Shown: positions 1 to 14,859, counted from the stretch's first letter. The stretch: 64,000 nt of DNA from Monarcha castaneiventris obscurior (GCA_026261815.1 JAMPIT010000484.1:11878501-11942500); one strand, 5' to 3'. The notes: generated by a model from the sequence alone, not told the origin. Numbers and translations: made by a program.

Positions 1-3000
1 TGACAGAGCTCACTGTGAGCACTCCTGTCCTCTAGCAAGTGGGGATGTTTGTGTGCTGGTGGCCACTGGGGCTGCTGGGAACTGGAACTGTGCTGGGTAC
101 TATGCTGAGTGCTGTTCAAACCCAGCAAAAATGGGGAAAACAAACAAGTCTCCTTTGGGCTGCAAATATTTAGATTATTTCCAGTGGCCAATTAATGCTG
201 GGGGGAGCCTGGAGGATGTGGGGCTGCCTTTTTCCAGGAGCAGGGTGGCTGCTCATGCTGGGAGAAAGGGGATCCTTCCAGCCCCAGGGGCTTGGGGGGC
301 TGGCAGTGCCACCAAGGGGGTGCTCTCTGCTCCCCTCCCTGGTGAGCCAAATGCCATGAGGTTCATTCAGGACCATGGTGAAATGCCCCAGTTTGGCCCC
401 TGGTTGTTTTTCTGCCTCTCAGTGACATCTGGTGCATTGCTGTGAGTTCCCAGAAAGAGGCCCTGGTGGAGGATGTCAGGGTAGGAAGAAAGGAGCTGAC
501 CTTGCTATTAAAAGGCAACAGAAATGAAAACGTTTCAGCCTGTTTCTAGCAGACATGTCTGGGAAGAAAATCTCCTTGCTCTGTTCCATCAGGCCCTCGT
601 GGGCAGCTTTTCTCTGCTAATTGTTCACTTGATGCTACACTGGAGATGCTTAATTTATCCTTGTCCCCATTGCCGTGCCTGAAAAGATCTTGTGGAGTTT
701 GAGGGGGATTGAAGTCCCAGTGATCCCTCGTGACTGTGTATGTTTCTGGTCTTATAGTGACACCAACAGCCCTGATGCTCTTGGATCAAAGATGTTGGTC
801 TCGAATGGGAAGAGTTTGGGCCCCGATCCTGCTTTGAGTCCTAAGAAATCCTGTTGAATCCAGCTCAGCAACCCCAGCAACACCTCTTCAAACAGGGAAT
901 TTCTTGCAAATCTCTGATCCTTGCTCTGAGCAGGGTCCTATGGAGGAAGGAAACCTTGGCATTGTATGGCTGCTGTTGTGATGTGGGAGAAATCGAGTAA
1001 TTATTGAGATTAGCAAGAATAAGCTTTGCTTACAGTTTGAGATGAATGAATGTTTTATGCCCTCTTGGCTTTTTTGGCTGAAATCAAACGTGGCATCAGT
1101 GTAACATCTGTATCCATTATCTGGGGAGTGGAAGACTAACCTTTCTTGATGCAAGGCGTGATTTAAAAGGGCTTTCCCTCAGTTTTGTTCCCCAGTGCTG
1201 AGTGATCCAGTGGGGAGCAGGGGCTGCTCTGCCTGCCTGGAAGGGACGGGGAGGAGGGAGGACAGCACCATAGGCTGTGCTGGATATTTGGAGAATGATG
1301 AGAGCAGTGCATGTGAAATGTGACTGGGGGTCAGCCCATGTGCTAGAGGACAGTGTGGGTATGGGGACAGCCCAGTGACAACAGGCAGCCATTGGGAGGG
1401 AGATGTACAGGTACTCCCTGCTGGCCGCAGAGCCATTGTCTCCCTGCTTCAGTCTCCTCTGAGCTCTTGTCCACTGAGCCATGGCTGACAGCCTGTCTCA
1501 GAAAACCTGAACAGTACCTCGTCAGTAAAGGCATAAATCATCCCAGGTGCCACCTACCTGTGCCCCCGTGGGTGGTGCACAACAAGGAGCTCGGGTTTTG
1601 CCCTGGGAAGCACAGGGCCTGGAGTGAGCTGACAGCCAGCACTGGCCCAGAGTGTGGGTGGTGCAGGGGGCTTGGTAGCAGTCACCAGAGCCAAGGATTT
1701 AAGTGAGTAAGGCCAGGAGCACAGGCAGCTGCTCTTGACTTCAGCCACAGTGCTTCTGTTGTTCAGACCGATGTTTTCCAGCCCCTGCCTGTGGACATGC
1801 CAGTGGTGCTGCCAACAGCTGCCTCACCAGGACCAGAGCAGTGGGAAGCATCAATGAAGCATCTTCCAGAAGCCTCGGGCACAGAGCAGGGACAGCCAAA
1901 GGCTTTCTGAGCTCTGCCTTCAAATGCTTTTTGATGCTGAAAGTGGCTCTTGTGAAATATCACGAGCTCTGTGATGCTGAGAATGGGTGGGCACTGCCTG
2001 GGCTAGTGGCCTGTGCTGCTGTGGCAGTGGCCAAGGTTGGGCAGTGAGGTCAGTGTGCCCCAAATGGACTGATGTGCCCAATGCAGGAGCTCAGGCGTGG
2101 GCTCTCCTGTGGGGTTTCTCCATCCTCAGTGCATTTAATGTGTACTGGGATGAAAGCATCAGCTTCACCATTGTTTTCACTTGGCATGTTGGTCTTGGTC
2201 TGTTCTTACTTTACAGTGACAGATCCCTGAGCAGAAGAGCACCTAATGACTTTGTTTTCCATTCCACAGAGAGGGGACATAGCATTTAAGAAAGCTCAGG
2301 AGCCTTTCACCACCTCAGGGGCCTGGCTTAGGGCTTGATGGAATAAATTAGTCTGACGTGTCTCTGCCTGTCCTTGCAAAGTGAACCCCATGTGTGTTGG
2401 AAGGAAGTTTTGTTTGCTGGGTCAGAAAAAGTGGAATACAACCCGAGAGCAGGGCAGGAGCCCAGCTCACCTGCCACACTCAGGCAAGTAGCACATGAAG
2501 GGGCAGAGCTGCATCCCTCAAAGCCCCTGCACAGCCACTCTAGGAGTGTTGCTCCAGCCCTGCACAGGCACCAGTCAGGGCGGTGGGTGGATGCAAGGTC
2601 CATAACTAGAGAGTCTCCAGGAAGGTCCTCTCCCCTTCAGGGACTAAGGGCTGATGCTGGGAGGCAGAGCACGAGGCCTTTGACTACTGTGGGCTCTTAA
2701 GACCTACTGGAGCATCTGGTTGAGCCACTGTTGGGGACAGGATATGGCAGCAGGGGATGTTGGAGCTGCTCCACCAGCCAGTTCCTGTGCTGTGTGGATG
2801 TGTAATGCACACCAGCACGGTACACACTGTGCAGAGTGTGTGACTGGGGATGCAGTATTTATTTAGGTGGTGATGGTGAAATGAATCTCTGCCATTTCCC
2901 TCTGGGCTGAATCTTTACCTGCTCTCCCAGCTGAAAGCAAACACTGCTTCTCTGCGCCACGGGAACCTCCTCCCGGCTCAGTGGGACGTTTCCTGGAGTT

Positions 3001-6000
3001 TGGGAGTAAAGCCCTTTTCCCCTCCACACCCGCTGATGCCAACACTCACTCCCCCTTACCCTTCTTCTCACTCACTTTTGCCTTCATTTCCGCAGGCTGG
3101 TGGGGGTGCCACTGCTCTGCCCCTTTCCCTTGTTTTTCCCAACTGTTTTGGAGCCCAGTGGGTGGCTTGGGACAGAAACCTGCCCAGCTCATGAAAGCCA
3201 TAGAAACACTTCCTATGGGGCTGATAAAAGCAGGGTGGTGTTTTTCCTTTTTTTTTTTTTTTTTTAATTTTGTTTTAAACCAGAACCCAAAATAGCCCTT
3301 TCCACTGCAACAGGCTCATCACCACCCAGTCACTTCAGTACAGTAACAGCAGATCCTTCTGGATGATGACGCTTGATGCTCTGGAGGAGGCAGCCAGGCT
3401 GCTGCTCTTCCCTGGCATGCACAGAGAGCAATGGCACTGGGATGGGTGGAGCCACTGGGAGCATCCTTCAAAGCAATGCTTTCCTTAACCTGTTGATCTC
3501 AACCCATGCCTGCTGGGCTGTTCTCAACGCTCCTAAACAAAGCCCATCCTTCATTAGGTAGTGTGGCTACATTTTTTTCAGAATTGGGGGTTTTCTTCAT
3601 AAATCACTTTTTTTCACCAAACTAAGAGGGGAAGAGAAGGGGAGGAAGGGAAACCCCACAGCTCTTGTCTTGGTGGCTTGTCATGCCTGCCTTTAATTGA
3701 CAGACCTTGTTATTAATGTTTTCCAGCCGCCTCTCATCCAGGGCTCAAACCTCCCTTTTAAAGCCCTGTCATGTTAAAAATTGACATGTGTTGACTTTGG
3801 CCTGGGAGAAGCCAGGCCCTGGCTGTAGGTAGGAACTGCATGTGTTTAGTCTGGCTTACATTTTATTTTCCCCTTTCATCAAATTAGTTCAGCTGTATTT
3901 TTTTTTCTGAAGGAAAGAAAAGAAAAGAAAAACTGTTTGACAATCCAAGGCTGTGGGTTAGAATTGCAGCATTGCGTTAAAACAACAAAAAATAGCTTAC
4001 AAATGTGGGCTGCGTCAGGTCGGGTGGAGATGGGGCCACTGGAGCAGGGATGGGAAAAGCTGCTGCAAGTAAACACTATCTCTGAGGAGGCACAGAGATT
4101 CCTCCTGCAACCCCTCAGCCCTGGCTGCTTGTCTGATTTATTCCAGTTGAACTTGTTGCATGCAGCCTTTCTAAAATTAGTGCTATCCTAACTGCCCCAG
4201 GTTCATTCTCCCCTTCTCCTCGCTCAGCCCAGTTAGCAGTCTTGCTGTGGGTACCCCAGTTCTCCACCCTAAAGCTCAGCCAGGGATGTGCTGCAAGCCC
4301 ATAGAGAGACCACTGGGTTGGACTGGGGCTGGAAAGCCAAGGGAATCCTGCTTCCTGCCCACTAAATATCTGGGATTAGGGGCTATGTGGCACATTTCAT
4401 TGGGAAAGCAGTTCAGATCCAGACTGCATCCATCAGGGGTGCTCCTGTCTCTGAATGTGGAGTACAGGAGTTCCCAGACACTGGGGAGGACATGTCCTGC
4501 CCCTGCTGTCCCAGGTTTTTACCTAAACCTTAGTGTCTCACTGTGGGAGGCATTTGGTTCCCTCTTCCTGTATTTCCCCAGGTGCTGCAGTGTTGAATGC
4601 ACCTGCAAGGTGCATGGGGCTTGTTTCACACATAGGACATCTCCCCAGCCCTGAGTCACTGAGGAGCAGGGAAGCACCAGGTCCTGTTTTGGTGCCAAAT
4701 GGAAAGAAGTAGCTGAAGCTTCAGGGAGTTATTAATGTGCTCATGTCACCATCCTGCCCACGCTGAATCCAACCCTGCTCTGCCTGGGGCAGATGAGATG
4801 CCAGCCTGGGGCTGGGAGCAGTGAGGAGGGGGGCAAACCCCAGGAGGGGCTGCCAAGAGGTTCCAAGGGGTAGAGGGGAGCACCACTCGACCCCAACTGT
4901 GGCATGTTCCTGTGGCCTCATCAGGTTCCTTCTGTGGAGCCTGTGGTGTTCAGCACCTCCTGTTTGGTTGATGCCACGTCCATGCAGAGCTGGTGTTGCT
5001 TCCACAGGGAATGACTGCCCTATCACACCCAAACAGCACAAGTGAAGTGGAAAATAAGCAGAGAACGATCCTCCTTTGCCCCAGGGCATGTTGCAGACAA
5101 CCAATCTTTGCCTCCTGAGAGGTCTTGCAGGAGCGTACTGCCTTAGCATCTCCCCTCCTAGCAATTCCCATGCATCTCCTTTTTTCCTGCATCTTGTGAT
5201 GGTGTTTCTGTGCGCCCCATCAAACAGCCCTGTACCCTCAGTGCCCACCAAAACCGTGACACACCCACCATTCCTGGCAGTCCCAGGCCCCCCAACCTGG
5301 ATTATCTTCCCATTTTTTGTCTGTATGGGCAAACGAGAAAGAGGTCCCATCTGCGATGCTGGCTGCCCCACAGGTGCCACTGTGAGCTGGGGGACCTGAA
5401 GGGTTCCTGCCTCCCTGATGGACCCTTAAAAAGCAGTTGCATGCAGGGATGTGTGAAGAGATTTGGCACCAAGGCCTCTTCTCCCCACAGCCCCAGCCCC
5501 TTTCCGAAGGGCCCTACGGGGCAGTGCGCCCATACACGAGGACCTGACTCCTCGTGGCGGGGGGCTGAAATATTTTCTAACAGTAACTTTTGTAACATTA
5601 GCGAAATCAAAGCAAAACGTGTCAAAATTCCCATTAAGACACATTTAAATTCCCTTGTTCCAAGACAAAGTGCCTTTGCCTGGAGGCAGGTTTCGGGTTT
5701 GCTGCGCGGCCGTGGGAGACTATTGGATTACAGGCAGCACAGAGCCAGAGTTTGCTTTCTTCAGGGTAAAGGCTTTTCCTAATCAGGATCAGTTTAATTC
5801 TGTTATCTGAATTATTAGCTTGGCTCTGTGTCTGGCCTGTGCAGGAAGGAGATGAGGGAAAAGAGACTGTTGCTGGAGGAGGGGAGGGGAGAGGGTCTGA
5901 GCCCCAAAGGGCAGAGTCTCCCCCTGCCTGGGACCTGCTCTTTGCACTACAAAAACTCTGTGTTCGTGTTGTAGATGATGATGGATGGTGGAATATGTGA

Positions 6001-9000
6001 AGGCCTCCAAGGACTCAAGGGCTTTGCAGTTCCAGGTTAAGGCTCACTGGCTCTGCCATAGATGAGCATCAACCTGATTTACTGGTGGGGAAACTGAGGT
6101 ACGGGGCAACAATCAGGAATGTGGAGCTAAGCTGCCCTCACCTGTAGAGATGTAAGATGAATTCTTCATTAAGTGGAGGAGACAGCAAAATCTCTTCTTT
6201 CCTCCTGGAAAAAACAGCATCTCTGCATCCTGGCTCATGTGTCAGGGGAGAATGTTTGGGCCTTACCACATCCTTGCTTTGAAAAGGATACTTTTTTCCC
6301 CTTCCTTTTTTTCCTTTCCTTTTTTTTTCTCCTGGGAGTGAGGGTGTGTATGGAAACTTGAAGGGAGTGTTTTCCATGTTATTCCTCCAATGTCCTCACT
6401 CTGTGTGTCACAGGTTCTGTCTGTGGTCCCCACTCCCTACTGGGTCTGGATGCTTGTGCTTGAGACACACAGAGTTACACTGCTTTGGGCCCAGGTTGCC
6501 CAGGGAGTATTTTGGCTGTCAAACCTGCTCAGAGGGCACCAGGCAGCAGCAGCAGCAACAACAAATAACATGTTGGGTACTGCTGGAGGCATCGTAATGA
6601 GAGTGGGATGGGGAATGTTAGCGTGGTGGTGCTGGGAAGGGTCTGGGCAAGGCATCCCGAGTGGCCATGGAGTGAGGTTTGTGTTATCTGTGCCTCTGAA
6701 TGGGGTGAAACCAGGCTGGACTGAGGCATCCAAGGAAAGCTGCTCATGTGGGGAACAGCCAGATTTGCTGCCTGAGTGTTCCCAGGTGGTTCCTCAAGAT
6801 GAGGGTAAAGTTGCTACCATGAAGATGACCCCAGTTTTGTTTCACCCATGCAATTCAGGGGAGAGGGGAATCTCACTTCAGCCCTTGAGCTGGACACCTG
6901 TTTGTCCAAAGGTGGCACCAAGACACTGAAGATGAGAGAACCCAGACACAGGTGGTGTGGTCAGGACTGGCCAGGTCATCAAGGTACCACTGGGGCAGCT
7001 GAGACTTACAGGAGCATGCAAGGACTCCAGTGCCTCTGATTTAAGAGGTAGTTCACGAGACTTTCCCATCCCACAGCAGTGAGACACCTCTGCTTCATAA
7101 AATATCTGCTCTTTGATTACACTCAGGCCATGGTTATTCCAAGGTCTGAGCCCAGGTGGGACTGAGGGTGAGTGTTGGCAGAGCTGTGGAATATGGACGA
7201 GCTGCAAAAGACTTGGGGAGCCCTTAGCAGATCTACCACTGGGTTGTGTCTTACTGGGTTTTTACAAGGTTTCCTTAGCACCCATGAAGAACAAGAGAGA
7301 CTCTCTGGTACATGAAGAGTCTCCAGCCCATTAGATTCGGGGACAGAAGAGCTGCTTCTTCCCTTGGGAGTGAGAGCAGGGAGATCCAGCACAAGGCAGA
7401 GGAGTGATGTGAACAGCACCAGTTCTCACCAGTGATGGGGAACCTGTGACTGGACCCATATTGGTCAGCATTTAGGGGTCCCACACAGGGCAGAGCTCAG
7501 CTCCAAGGAGATGAGGGCACTGCCATTAAGTTTTCAGCTTTGTTTTTTGCTGGCATAATCAATCTTTTGCAAGAGATGCTCTCTGCTCAGCTTTCTGACA
7601 TTATCTCGTCCCCACTGTCAAGTGCAGGCTGAAAAAATGTCCCAGAACTTCAATTTTCAGCCACTTAAACTCTGAGCATTTTTGAAGCCTTGGCTCCGTG
7701 CTTCCCTCTGCATCCACATCTCCTTGCTGATGAGAAGCTGTTGCAAAGGGAATTCAGCCCCTGACTTCGATGTCCTGTCCCTGTAAGGTGCTCCTGTCCC
7801 AATGGCCTGCTTCGGTCCATCAAGTCTTACAGGTTCCCTGTGTCAGAGATCATCTCTCTCCTCCTAAATCAGATGCTGATGGTTTCATGTCTGAGTCCAG
7901 GAACAGAGTGATCCTGGAGTTCTCTTTGCTTGGCCTCCTTAAACTGATGGAATCAACAGGCTGGCTCTTTTGCTGGGCCCAAATTTTTTCCAAAGAAGGT
8001 AATTTTGTGGGGATACTGCTGTGGGGTGTGCTAGCTTGCATTTGTGATTGTGCTGTGAATTTTAAGATTGTTGAGGGTTTTGAAGAGTGGTGCTGATGTG
8101 CGGCTTGATGTTGAGAACCACTGTTACTTTGGGTCACTGCTGGGGGCTTCTGCCATAGAGCTGCTGATGTCCAAAATATGTGGGGTACCAGCTAGCCTAG
8201 TGTTAATTTGAACATCTTCTCCAACATCCTCCAGTCCAGTCATGTATCCTGAAGTCCTTTCTCCTCTTCTGCAAGGAGGCCAAGAAGGTGGGAGATAGCA
8301 TGAGCTCAAGTCATGGGAGCTTTCACCCTCTGGCATGAGCTGCTGAACCTGGATGACAAGGATGGCATTTCCAGGGCCATCAGCTGGGACAGCCCACAGC
8401 CACCCTCAGCAGCTGCCCCACACTTCAGCAGCACTTCTTCCCCAGGGAGGCTGGTGCCACCTCAAGCCCTGCCCTGCAGCTACTCCTGGTGAGCACAGCC
8501 TTCATCTGCACTTCCTGTCTGGGTGTTTCATGGTGCACTGCCACCCACCCATGGGAAAGGGACCTTCTCCCAGCTGGAGGTGGGCAGAGCTCTGAGCAAG
8601 CCCACTGGGCTGTTGTGCCTCCAAAACTGGCTGGTGCCGGCCTCTCTCACCCCAGGGTGCCTCACCAAAATAGCTGCGATGGAAAGAGGTTTGTTGACTT
8701 TTTCCTTTCCCTTTTATTTTTCTTTTTTTCTTCCTGTGCTCAAACTTCCCCAGACCTCCTCAGAAGACCCTGGCATATCATCCTACAGATGTGGCATAGA
8801 AGCCTTGGTTGCAAAATATATCCGGCATGGCAGTTGGCAGTGTTGTGCAATCTCCATCAACTTACGGAAACCACTGTGAGATACTCTTAAAGAGGGACTC
8901 TGGCCCCATCCATCACTCCAGCCGCAGTCACGTGTCCCGCTGTCAGGCAGAAGGGCACAGGCAGCACAGGGGCTGTAGGCACCAGGAGAGCTTTCCCTCA

Positions 9001-9789
9001 CAGTGCTTTTGTGCAGGGTGGATGGGATATGAGCGCCCTTCCGGCACCCTTTGCCTTTCAGACCTTCTCTGTTGCGTTGCCACCAATATCTTACCATTAA
9101 ATATTCTCCTTCAGCGTCCGTCACCGCTGCTGGTTTCACACCAGTGGCCAAAATCTGGGTGGTTGTGAATGGCCATGGAAAGCTCAACAGTGAGACATGG
9201 CAGAGATGATGGTTATAGTAGCCCTGAGAGGCCAGATGTGGGGTGGCAACAGGAAAGCCGCTGTTCAGATCCCAAGTTTCCTTTTTCTTAACCCAGCAGA
9301 GACCTTCCCACCAGCTCCATGGCCCAGCTCTCCCCCATGGCAGTCAGTGCAGAGTGCTGGGCAGGCGACAGGGCTCCCTTCCTCCCAGAGGTCCATCCTG
9401 CTTCTCTGTTCTCTGGGGCTCTTGCTAAATGCCCTCTCAAATAAGCGGAGCCTTGGCAGTGAGGGGGAACTTGTGCAACCACCTGCTTCTCCTGGACTGC
9501 CAGGAACGTGAGCATGGACTGGCAGCATTCAGCTATGGCCAGGCTTGGGCACACAGCTCTCACCACCTTTACCCATTCCTGCCCTTGGGGCACCTTTCTC
9601 ACCACTGCCAAGGGCTGTGGCAGCATGGCAGAGCACTGGGGAGGGACACGGTGCTGGTGCGAGTGGCCGCCACTTGCCCTTCGCTGCTGAACCCTGCTCA
9701 GCAGGACCAGCTCTTAATCACCGTGGTTTTATTGCTGGCACCTCCTGGCCCAGCTCACTCTCTCCTCCTGAGCTGCCTCTCGCCCTTCT
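1..9789. other. Intergenic DNA, no gene recognised
   Basis: No exon of a known protein and no intact mobile element seen on either strand. Minor low-complexity tracts: poly(T) at about 3,247-3,265, a pyrimidine tract at 6,290-6,332 and a short CAG/CAA run at 6,543-6,566. Open frames here are rich in Ser, Pro, Gly, Cys and Trp, as expected by chance. Confidence 0.5.
5560..5820. other. Conserved-looking non-coding block
   Basis: A/T-rich unique sequence with homopurine-free complexity (AAATATTTTCTAACAG through TCTGTTATCTGAATTATTAG, the last including a TTATCT GATA core at about 5,799-5,804). Open frames across it show no protein resemblance. Confidence 0.25.
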
Positions 9790-10200
9790 CTCTCTCTCTG
9801 CAGGCATATTAAATCACCAAGGTCTGCCCAGGAGAAATTGCTGCTGCTCCATTACCCAGCTGTCAGCATCCACCGCACTTGTGAGAATCAGGCTCCCCAT
9901 CAGAAAATAATAAAGGCAATATTATGAGCAGAGGGGAGAGGAGATTAAAAAACCTGTTTAAAGAGCCTTCTAGTCTCCATGCTGTTTATTGCACTTCGTG
10001 ACTTTGGGTTGTTTTTGTTGTCACTGAAGTTGCACTTTTAATTTTCCTCTGATCATCAAGTGACGGGTTTGTAATTTCCCTATGGCTCCAAGGATTAAAA
10101 TAGGCTGTTTTTAAAAATACCTGTTGCTCCCCAAGATCAGCTAGTGATACTTTCTTTGCTAGTTGGAGTGCTAATTAAATCCTTTATTTAGCCCAACCAC
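9790..10200. other. Conserved-looking non-coding block
   Basis: An A/T-rich, repeat-free stretch of about 400 bp with homeodomain-like TTAAAT/TAATTAAA cores (GTGCTAATTAAATCC near 10,169) and motif-dense unique sequence, sharply different from the surrounding G/C-rich DNA. Its look is that of a vertebrate conserved non-coding element. Conservation itself cannot be tested here. Confidence 0.3.
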
Positions 10201-13200
10201 ACATGTGGCGTGCGCTGAGTCCAGCCCCAGGGCTGAGCCAGACTCTCAGTGGCAGTGACAGAGCTGCTTGGGGAGGACTTTGTGTCCCAGTGCTCTGCTA
10301 GCTGGGTTCTCCTTGGGATCTTGCTGCCACTCTCATGTTTATCCAGGATTTTTTTTTCTTTTTTTTTAACATGATTTGCTTTCCAGGGTGTTTTGGTCAA
10401 TTTTCACCCTTAATGCCTTTGACTAATGAGCCTGTTGAATATCGCAGAATGGTTTTCATGCACTGACACATTTGTGCTGTGGGTTGGCAGCACTATAAAG
10501 TGAAGGTATTTAAGTCCTCCAGCCAAAACTGCCACCTCCTTCACCCTCATGCCAAATGCTTTATCTGTGATAGGATTTCTTTGGTGGTAATGGTGGTGGT
10601 TTTTTAATTGATGGATAACTGCATACATAAATCCCGTCCCAAAGCAGTGCTGGGTGATGGTTATTGGGACCATGGGGCTGTATGGGCAAGTGGCAGCCCT
10701 GAGATCGTGTGGTGTCCAGCACGGACATGTGGCTGCTGCTGGGTGCTGCCTGCCTGGATGGCAGTGCCCATCTGCACTGGTGGGTTTGTGTTATACTTCC
10801 CCAGCCCAGAGGTCAAGGCTACCTGGGGTGGTTTAACTCATTTTATTGCAGTGCAAGTCTGTGGCAAGCCTGGGGAGTTTCACTGATGTGAGTCTGGGAT
10901 CCATCACATAAACAGCTCTGTCTGCTGCTCCAGGGCAGGCATTGCTCCAGCTGGCATGGCCAGAGGAGAGGGGGATTGGTCTTGGAGATGTTGGCTGGAA
11001 GCAGCTCCTGGAGGGCTCCAGACTGAGAGTGCAGGACTGTTGCTGATCCTAGATCAGCTCAGCACTGGGTTTGCTCAGCCAAGGTCTGCAAACCTCCAAG
11101 GATGGCTCTTCTCAGCCCTCTGGGGAGCCAGCCCACAGCCACACTTTTGTCCTGCCAGTTGCAAGGAGGAGCAGGTAGAGACTAGAGCCATGTTTTGCAC
11201 AGAACTCGGGCACGGGGCGATGGCAAACACTATTGATGGGAGGGCCTGGTGGAGGAAGATGGGCCATGGCAGATGTAGCTGCTAGCCTCTACATGGCAGA
11301 GCTGCTGCAGGGACTGTTGGGGGCCCTGGCCATGTCTCTGTTGGATTTACTCATTGCTTGAGATGTGAGTGCAAGTGGAGCTGTGCTGTGCACACTCCCA
11401 AAGGGAGCAGGAGGTGAAAACCCTTCACAGGAGGGTGCTTCACTTTGCTCTGCCATTCTCTTTTTCCCTACCCTGCTCCCTGGGCATTAGTGTGGGCAGA
11501 GTTCTGCCACCTTCCCAAGAGCAAAGGTGTTTCCTGGCTTTGCTGGAGATTAACCCAGGTCCAGCCCCTGCTCCCCTCCCGCTGCTACCCGAGTGTCACC
11601 ACGGTGCTTGACTGGTGGGAGGAGAGCAGGGCTCTGTCTCACCTCTGGCCTATCCCTCTCCCTCCCCACAACCCCAGGAAGCCACGCTTGGGACCACCCC
11701 AGCAACAAGTCATGCTGAGGCACCAGAGACTAAAATTAAAAAAATTATTTTAAAAAATATTCCGCATGTTTCTAAAGAAAACTCCAAACTGAGCTTTCCC
11801 AGCTGGAGGGTAGGGGACAGTTGCTTTGTAATCACTCCCAGCTTACTGTTGAAAACATCTCGGTCAGATTTTTATCAGTGCCTGAACAGGAACAGCCTTG
11901 GAGGACTGTCTCTGGGGAGATTAGGTGGTTGCCTAGTGCGGGGTGAGACGCTCCTGCCCAGCCAGCTGAGGTGCATTTTAGATGACACTGATTTGATGTG
12001 TGGCTGGGGACGGGCATCCCTGGTGTGCCATGACAGAGCCAGGTGCCTGCTGTCTGGCCTGGGGAAGGCCTTCAGCTGTCAGGTGATGCCCACAGTGGGG
12101 TGTAAGCATGGAGTTAACCCCTGTTCAAGGTGTGAAGGAAGGGCTGGGGATACCCAGAAGGCATGTGGAATGAGTTTATCCATCCTCAGGATGTTGTGAA
12201 AGGAGAAAAGGACAAGAAGGCTCAGGGCTGCCCTGTGGGAAGAAAAGTGATACTGGGGATGGGACTTGAGCTGTGCAGAGAGAGCCCTGTAAAAACCTGA
12301 CAGGGAGATGTCTGTGCTGCAGAAATAAGGTCAAGGTGAGACCAAATGGTGTGAGGAGGGCTGGGCTGAAAGTGGTGAGATTTGATCTGTGGTGTTGCTA
12401 AGTATCTTCGGGGCTAAGGTGGGCCCCAAGAAGGTTGCAGCATCCTCCAGTGACAGTGACCAGGGCTGGGAGAGGAATCTGCGCAAGAGGAGATGGATTT
12501 GAAGAGCAAGAAATTGCTGGTGCAGACTGGGATAGATGCACGATGGGCAGGGAGAAGATGAAGCCAGTTCCCTGGAGGGGAGCCTGGGTGTGGGTCATTG
12601 GTGATGAGAGGGAGTGTGGGTGGGAAGGCAAGGAATGAAGAGCCGTGTTCCTATCGGGCAGCACAGCTCTGTGAGCCCAAACCCTGCAGGCATGAACCCT
12701 CTGCCTGGCTGATGCTGCTGCAGACTGGGAGAGCCTGCTAGGTGCTCTCCATGGAGAGGGACTGCCCCATGAGCCCAGGCACCAAGTGGGACAGACTGGC
12801 TGACACTCCCTGTGGCCCTAGTGCCAGTGTCATCTCCCACAGCCAGGATTTGTGCCATTCCTCCCCCCTGCTTTCACTGTCCCATTCTCTTCCATATCCC
12901 CATGGAAAGAACACAAGCCAGCAGCAGCCTCACAAAGCAGAGGGGAAGGGTGAGAGCAAGGCCATGGCTCGCACCAGCCCATGGCCACCTGGGCAGCGCC
13001 GGTAACTGGGCTGGGAACAGAGAGGCACTCAGGGTTTCCAGTAAGGCTGTGGCCGTGGCGGGGGGCAGGGACAGGGGCAGGAAACATGCAGCAGGAAGCT
13101 GGCTGCTGCTGCCCGGCATTCCTTAGCGCTGGAAACCCGAGTCACGCTTCCTGCGGCGTGCCGGGACAGCCTCCACCCCAAGCAGCGCCTGCCACCGGGC

Positions 13201-14859
13201 TGGATGCCACAGGAGACAGCACATGCGTGTTTTAGATCACTTTGGTGTGGAAACGGGCAGTGCCCCATGGCAATGAGTTCCAGACAGAGCCCTGTGACCC
13301 TGGTGCAGTGCCCTGTTGCTCCTGTCCTACCTCAGACTCAGCACAGTGTGTCTCCTCCATGCCATGCATCCACGCTGCCCACAGAGATCCCCTTTTCACG
13401 TGCACCTCTGCTCTGCACCTCCTGGACTTTGGCCCTGGAGAAACCCAAGCTGCTGTGTTTTACAGCAGCTGGCAACAGACCCAGCCCTAAGGGACAGTGT
13501 TGTTTCCTTTCCTCCACTCACATGTGGCCTGCAGCTAGGCCATGGCCAAAAGCGGGGCTTATTACCATGTTCCCTCCAGCTTTCCCCATTTCCTCCTGTC
13601 TATCCTGCTGCTTGCAATCCAGGCAGGAGGATGAGACTTCGGGCTTTTCTCCCAGAACCTCTTCGACACTTACGCTTTGGGCTATTTCCTGTGTTAAGGT
13701 GCATGTATTTTAGGCAAAAAGACCTCAACTGATCAACAATTATCGTGATTCCTTTTGCTTTCCTCCTGGACCCCTGTGATTCCCCCTTGCTTTTGTTCAT
13801 AGATGTTTCCATTAATCCATCTGCCAATTAAGCCAGCTTGGGTGCTGTGCTGGCACATCAGCATGTCTCCAAGAAGGCTACCAGCTTTGCTCTCCTCTGC
13901 CAGCCCACTGGGTGAGTTCAGTCCTCAACAAGGGGCTAATATCTGAGTTTACTCTTGCTCCAGAAAGTCCATGTGGTGGCCATGTCCTGCCTCATTTCTC
14001 CTGGCATCCTGCAGTCATGCAAAGCCACTGCTGCACCTGCTCGCAGCGTTGCTGCTCTGTTGCCCTGTCCTTTCTTTCAGCGTGCAGGTGAGAGTTGTGT
14101 CTCGGTGCTGATCTCCATTCTGGATAGACTGTCTGTGGAAGGTGAGCGCTGGGATGGCTGCAGGAGCCTCTGCTTCAGAGCTGGACTGGCACAGCTGGCA
14201 AAGTGGGAAAGCAAATGGGAACAGGTGGTAAGAAAAGTCTCATTGAGCAACTTTTTGGATAGAGAGTTGTGGTGTACGTATTTGAAACTGACACATGCCA
14301 ACATGCCTTAAGGGTGCAAACTGGAGCTATTAAAAGCCCACAGTACAGAGCAGGGGAAAATACAATATTCCCAGCCACCACAGTTGAAGCCAGTCCCATG
14401 ATTCTCTAGGCCCAGAAAGCCTATTTTTCTGTTTTCTCCCATTACAATACAATTCTAGCTAGCCTGGAGTATAGGACAAGTCTCCTCACTGCAGAGTTTT
14501 CCCAGCACAGCTCTGCCTTGGAGAGGGTGAGTGCTTTAGCCTGCAAACCCCCAGTGTTTTCCTTGGCAGTCCTCGTTCTGGCAGCATAAGCCTGGCCCAC
14601 CAGTGATCTCTGCTACCTTGGCTGCCTTTCACAGCACACCTGGAAGCAGACTGATCCCTGTTGGAAAGCCAAGCTCCACCTGTGACCTTCACCAAGCCCC
14701 TGAGTGCGACCCAGCCTGCGGGCTTTGATGGCTCCGAAGCGACTCGCAGCAATCCACAGTGAGCGTGGCCCCCGTGTCCCTGCCACCTCCATCCCGCAGC
14801 AAGCCCCACTGGATAAGAAAACTCCCCAAACCATCCCCCCAGCTTTCCCTTGGCCCATT
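10201..14859. other. Intergenic DNA, no gene recognised
   Basis: Mostly G/C-rich unique-looking DNA. A T-rich tract occurs at about 10,350-10,370 and an A/T-rich pocket at 11,730-11,765. No splice-bounded coding sequence could be supported. Confidence 0.5.
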
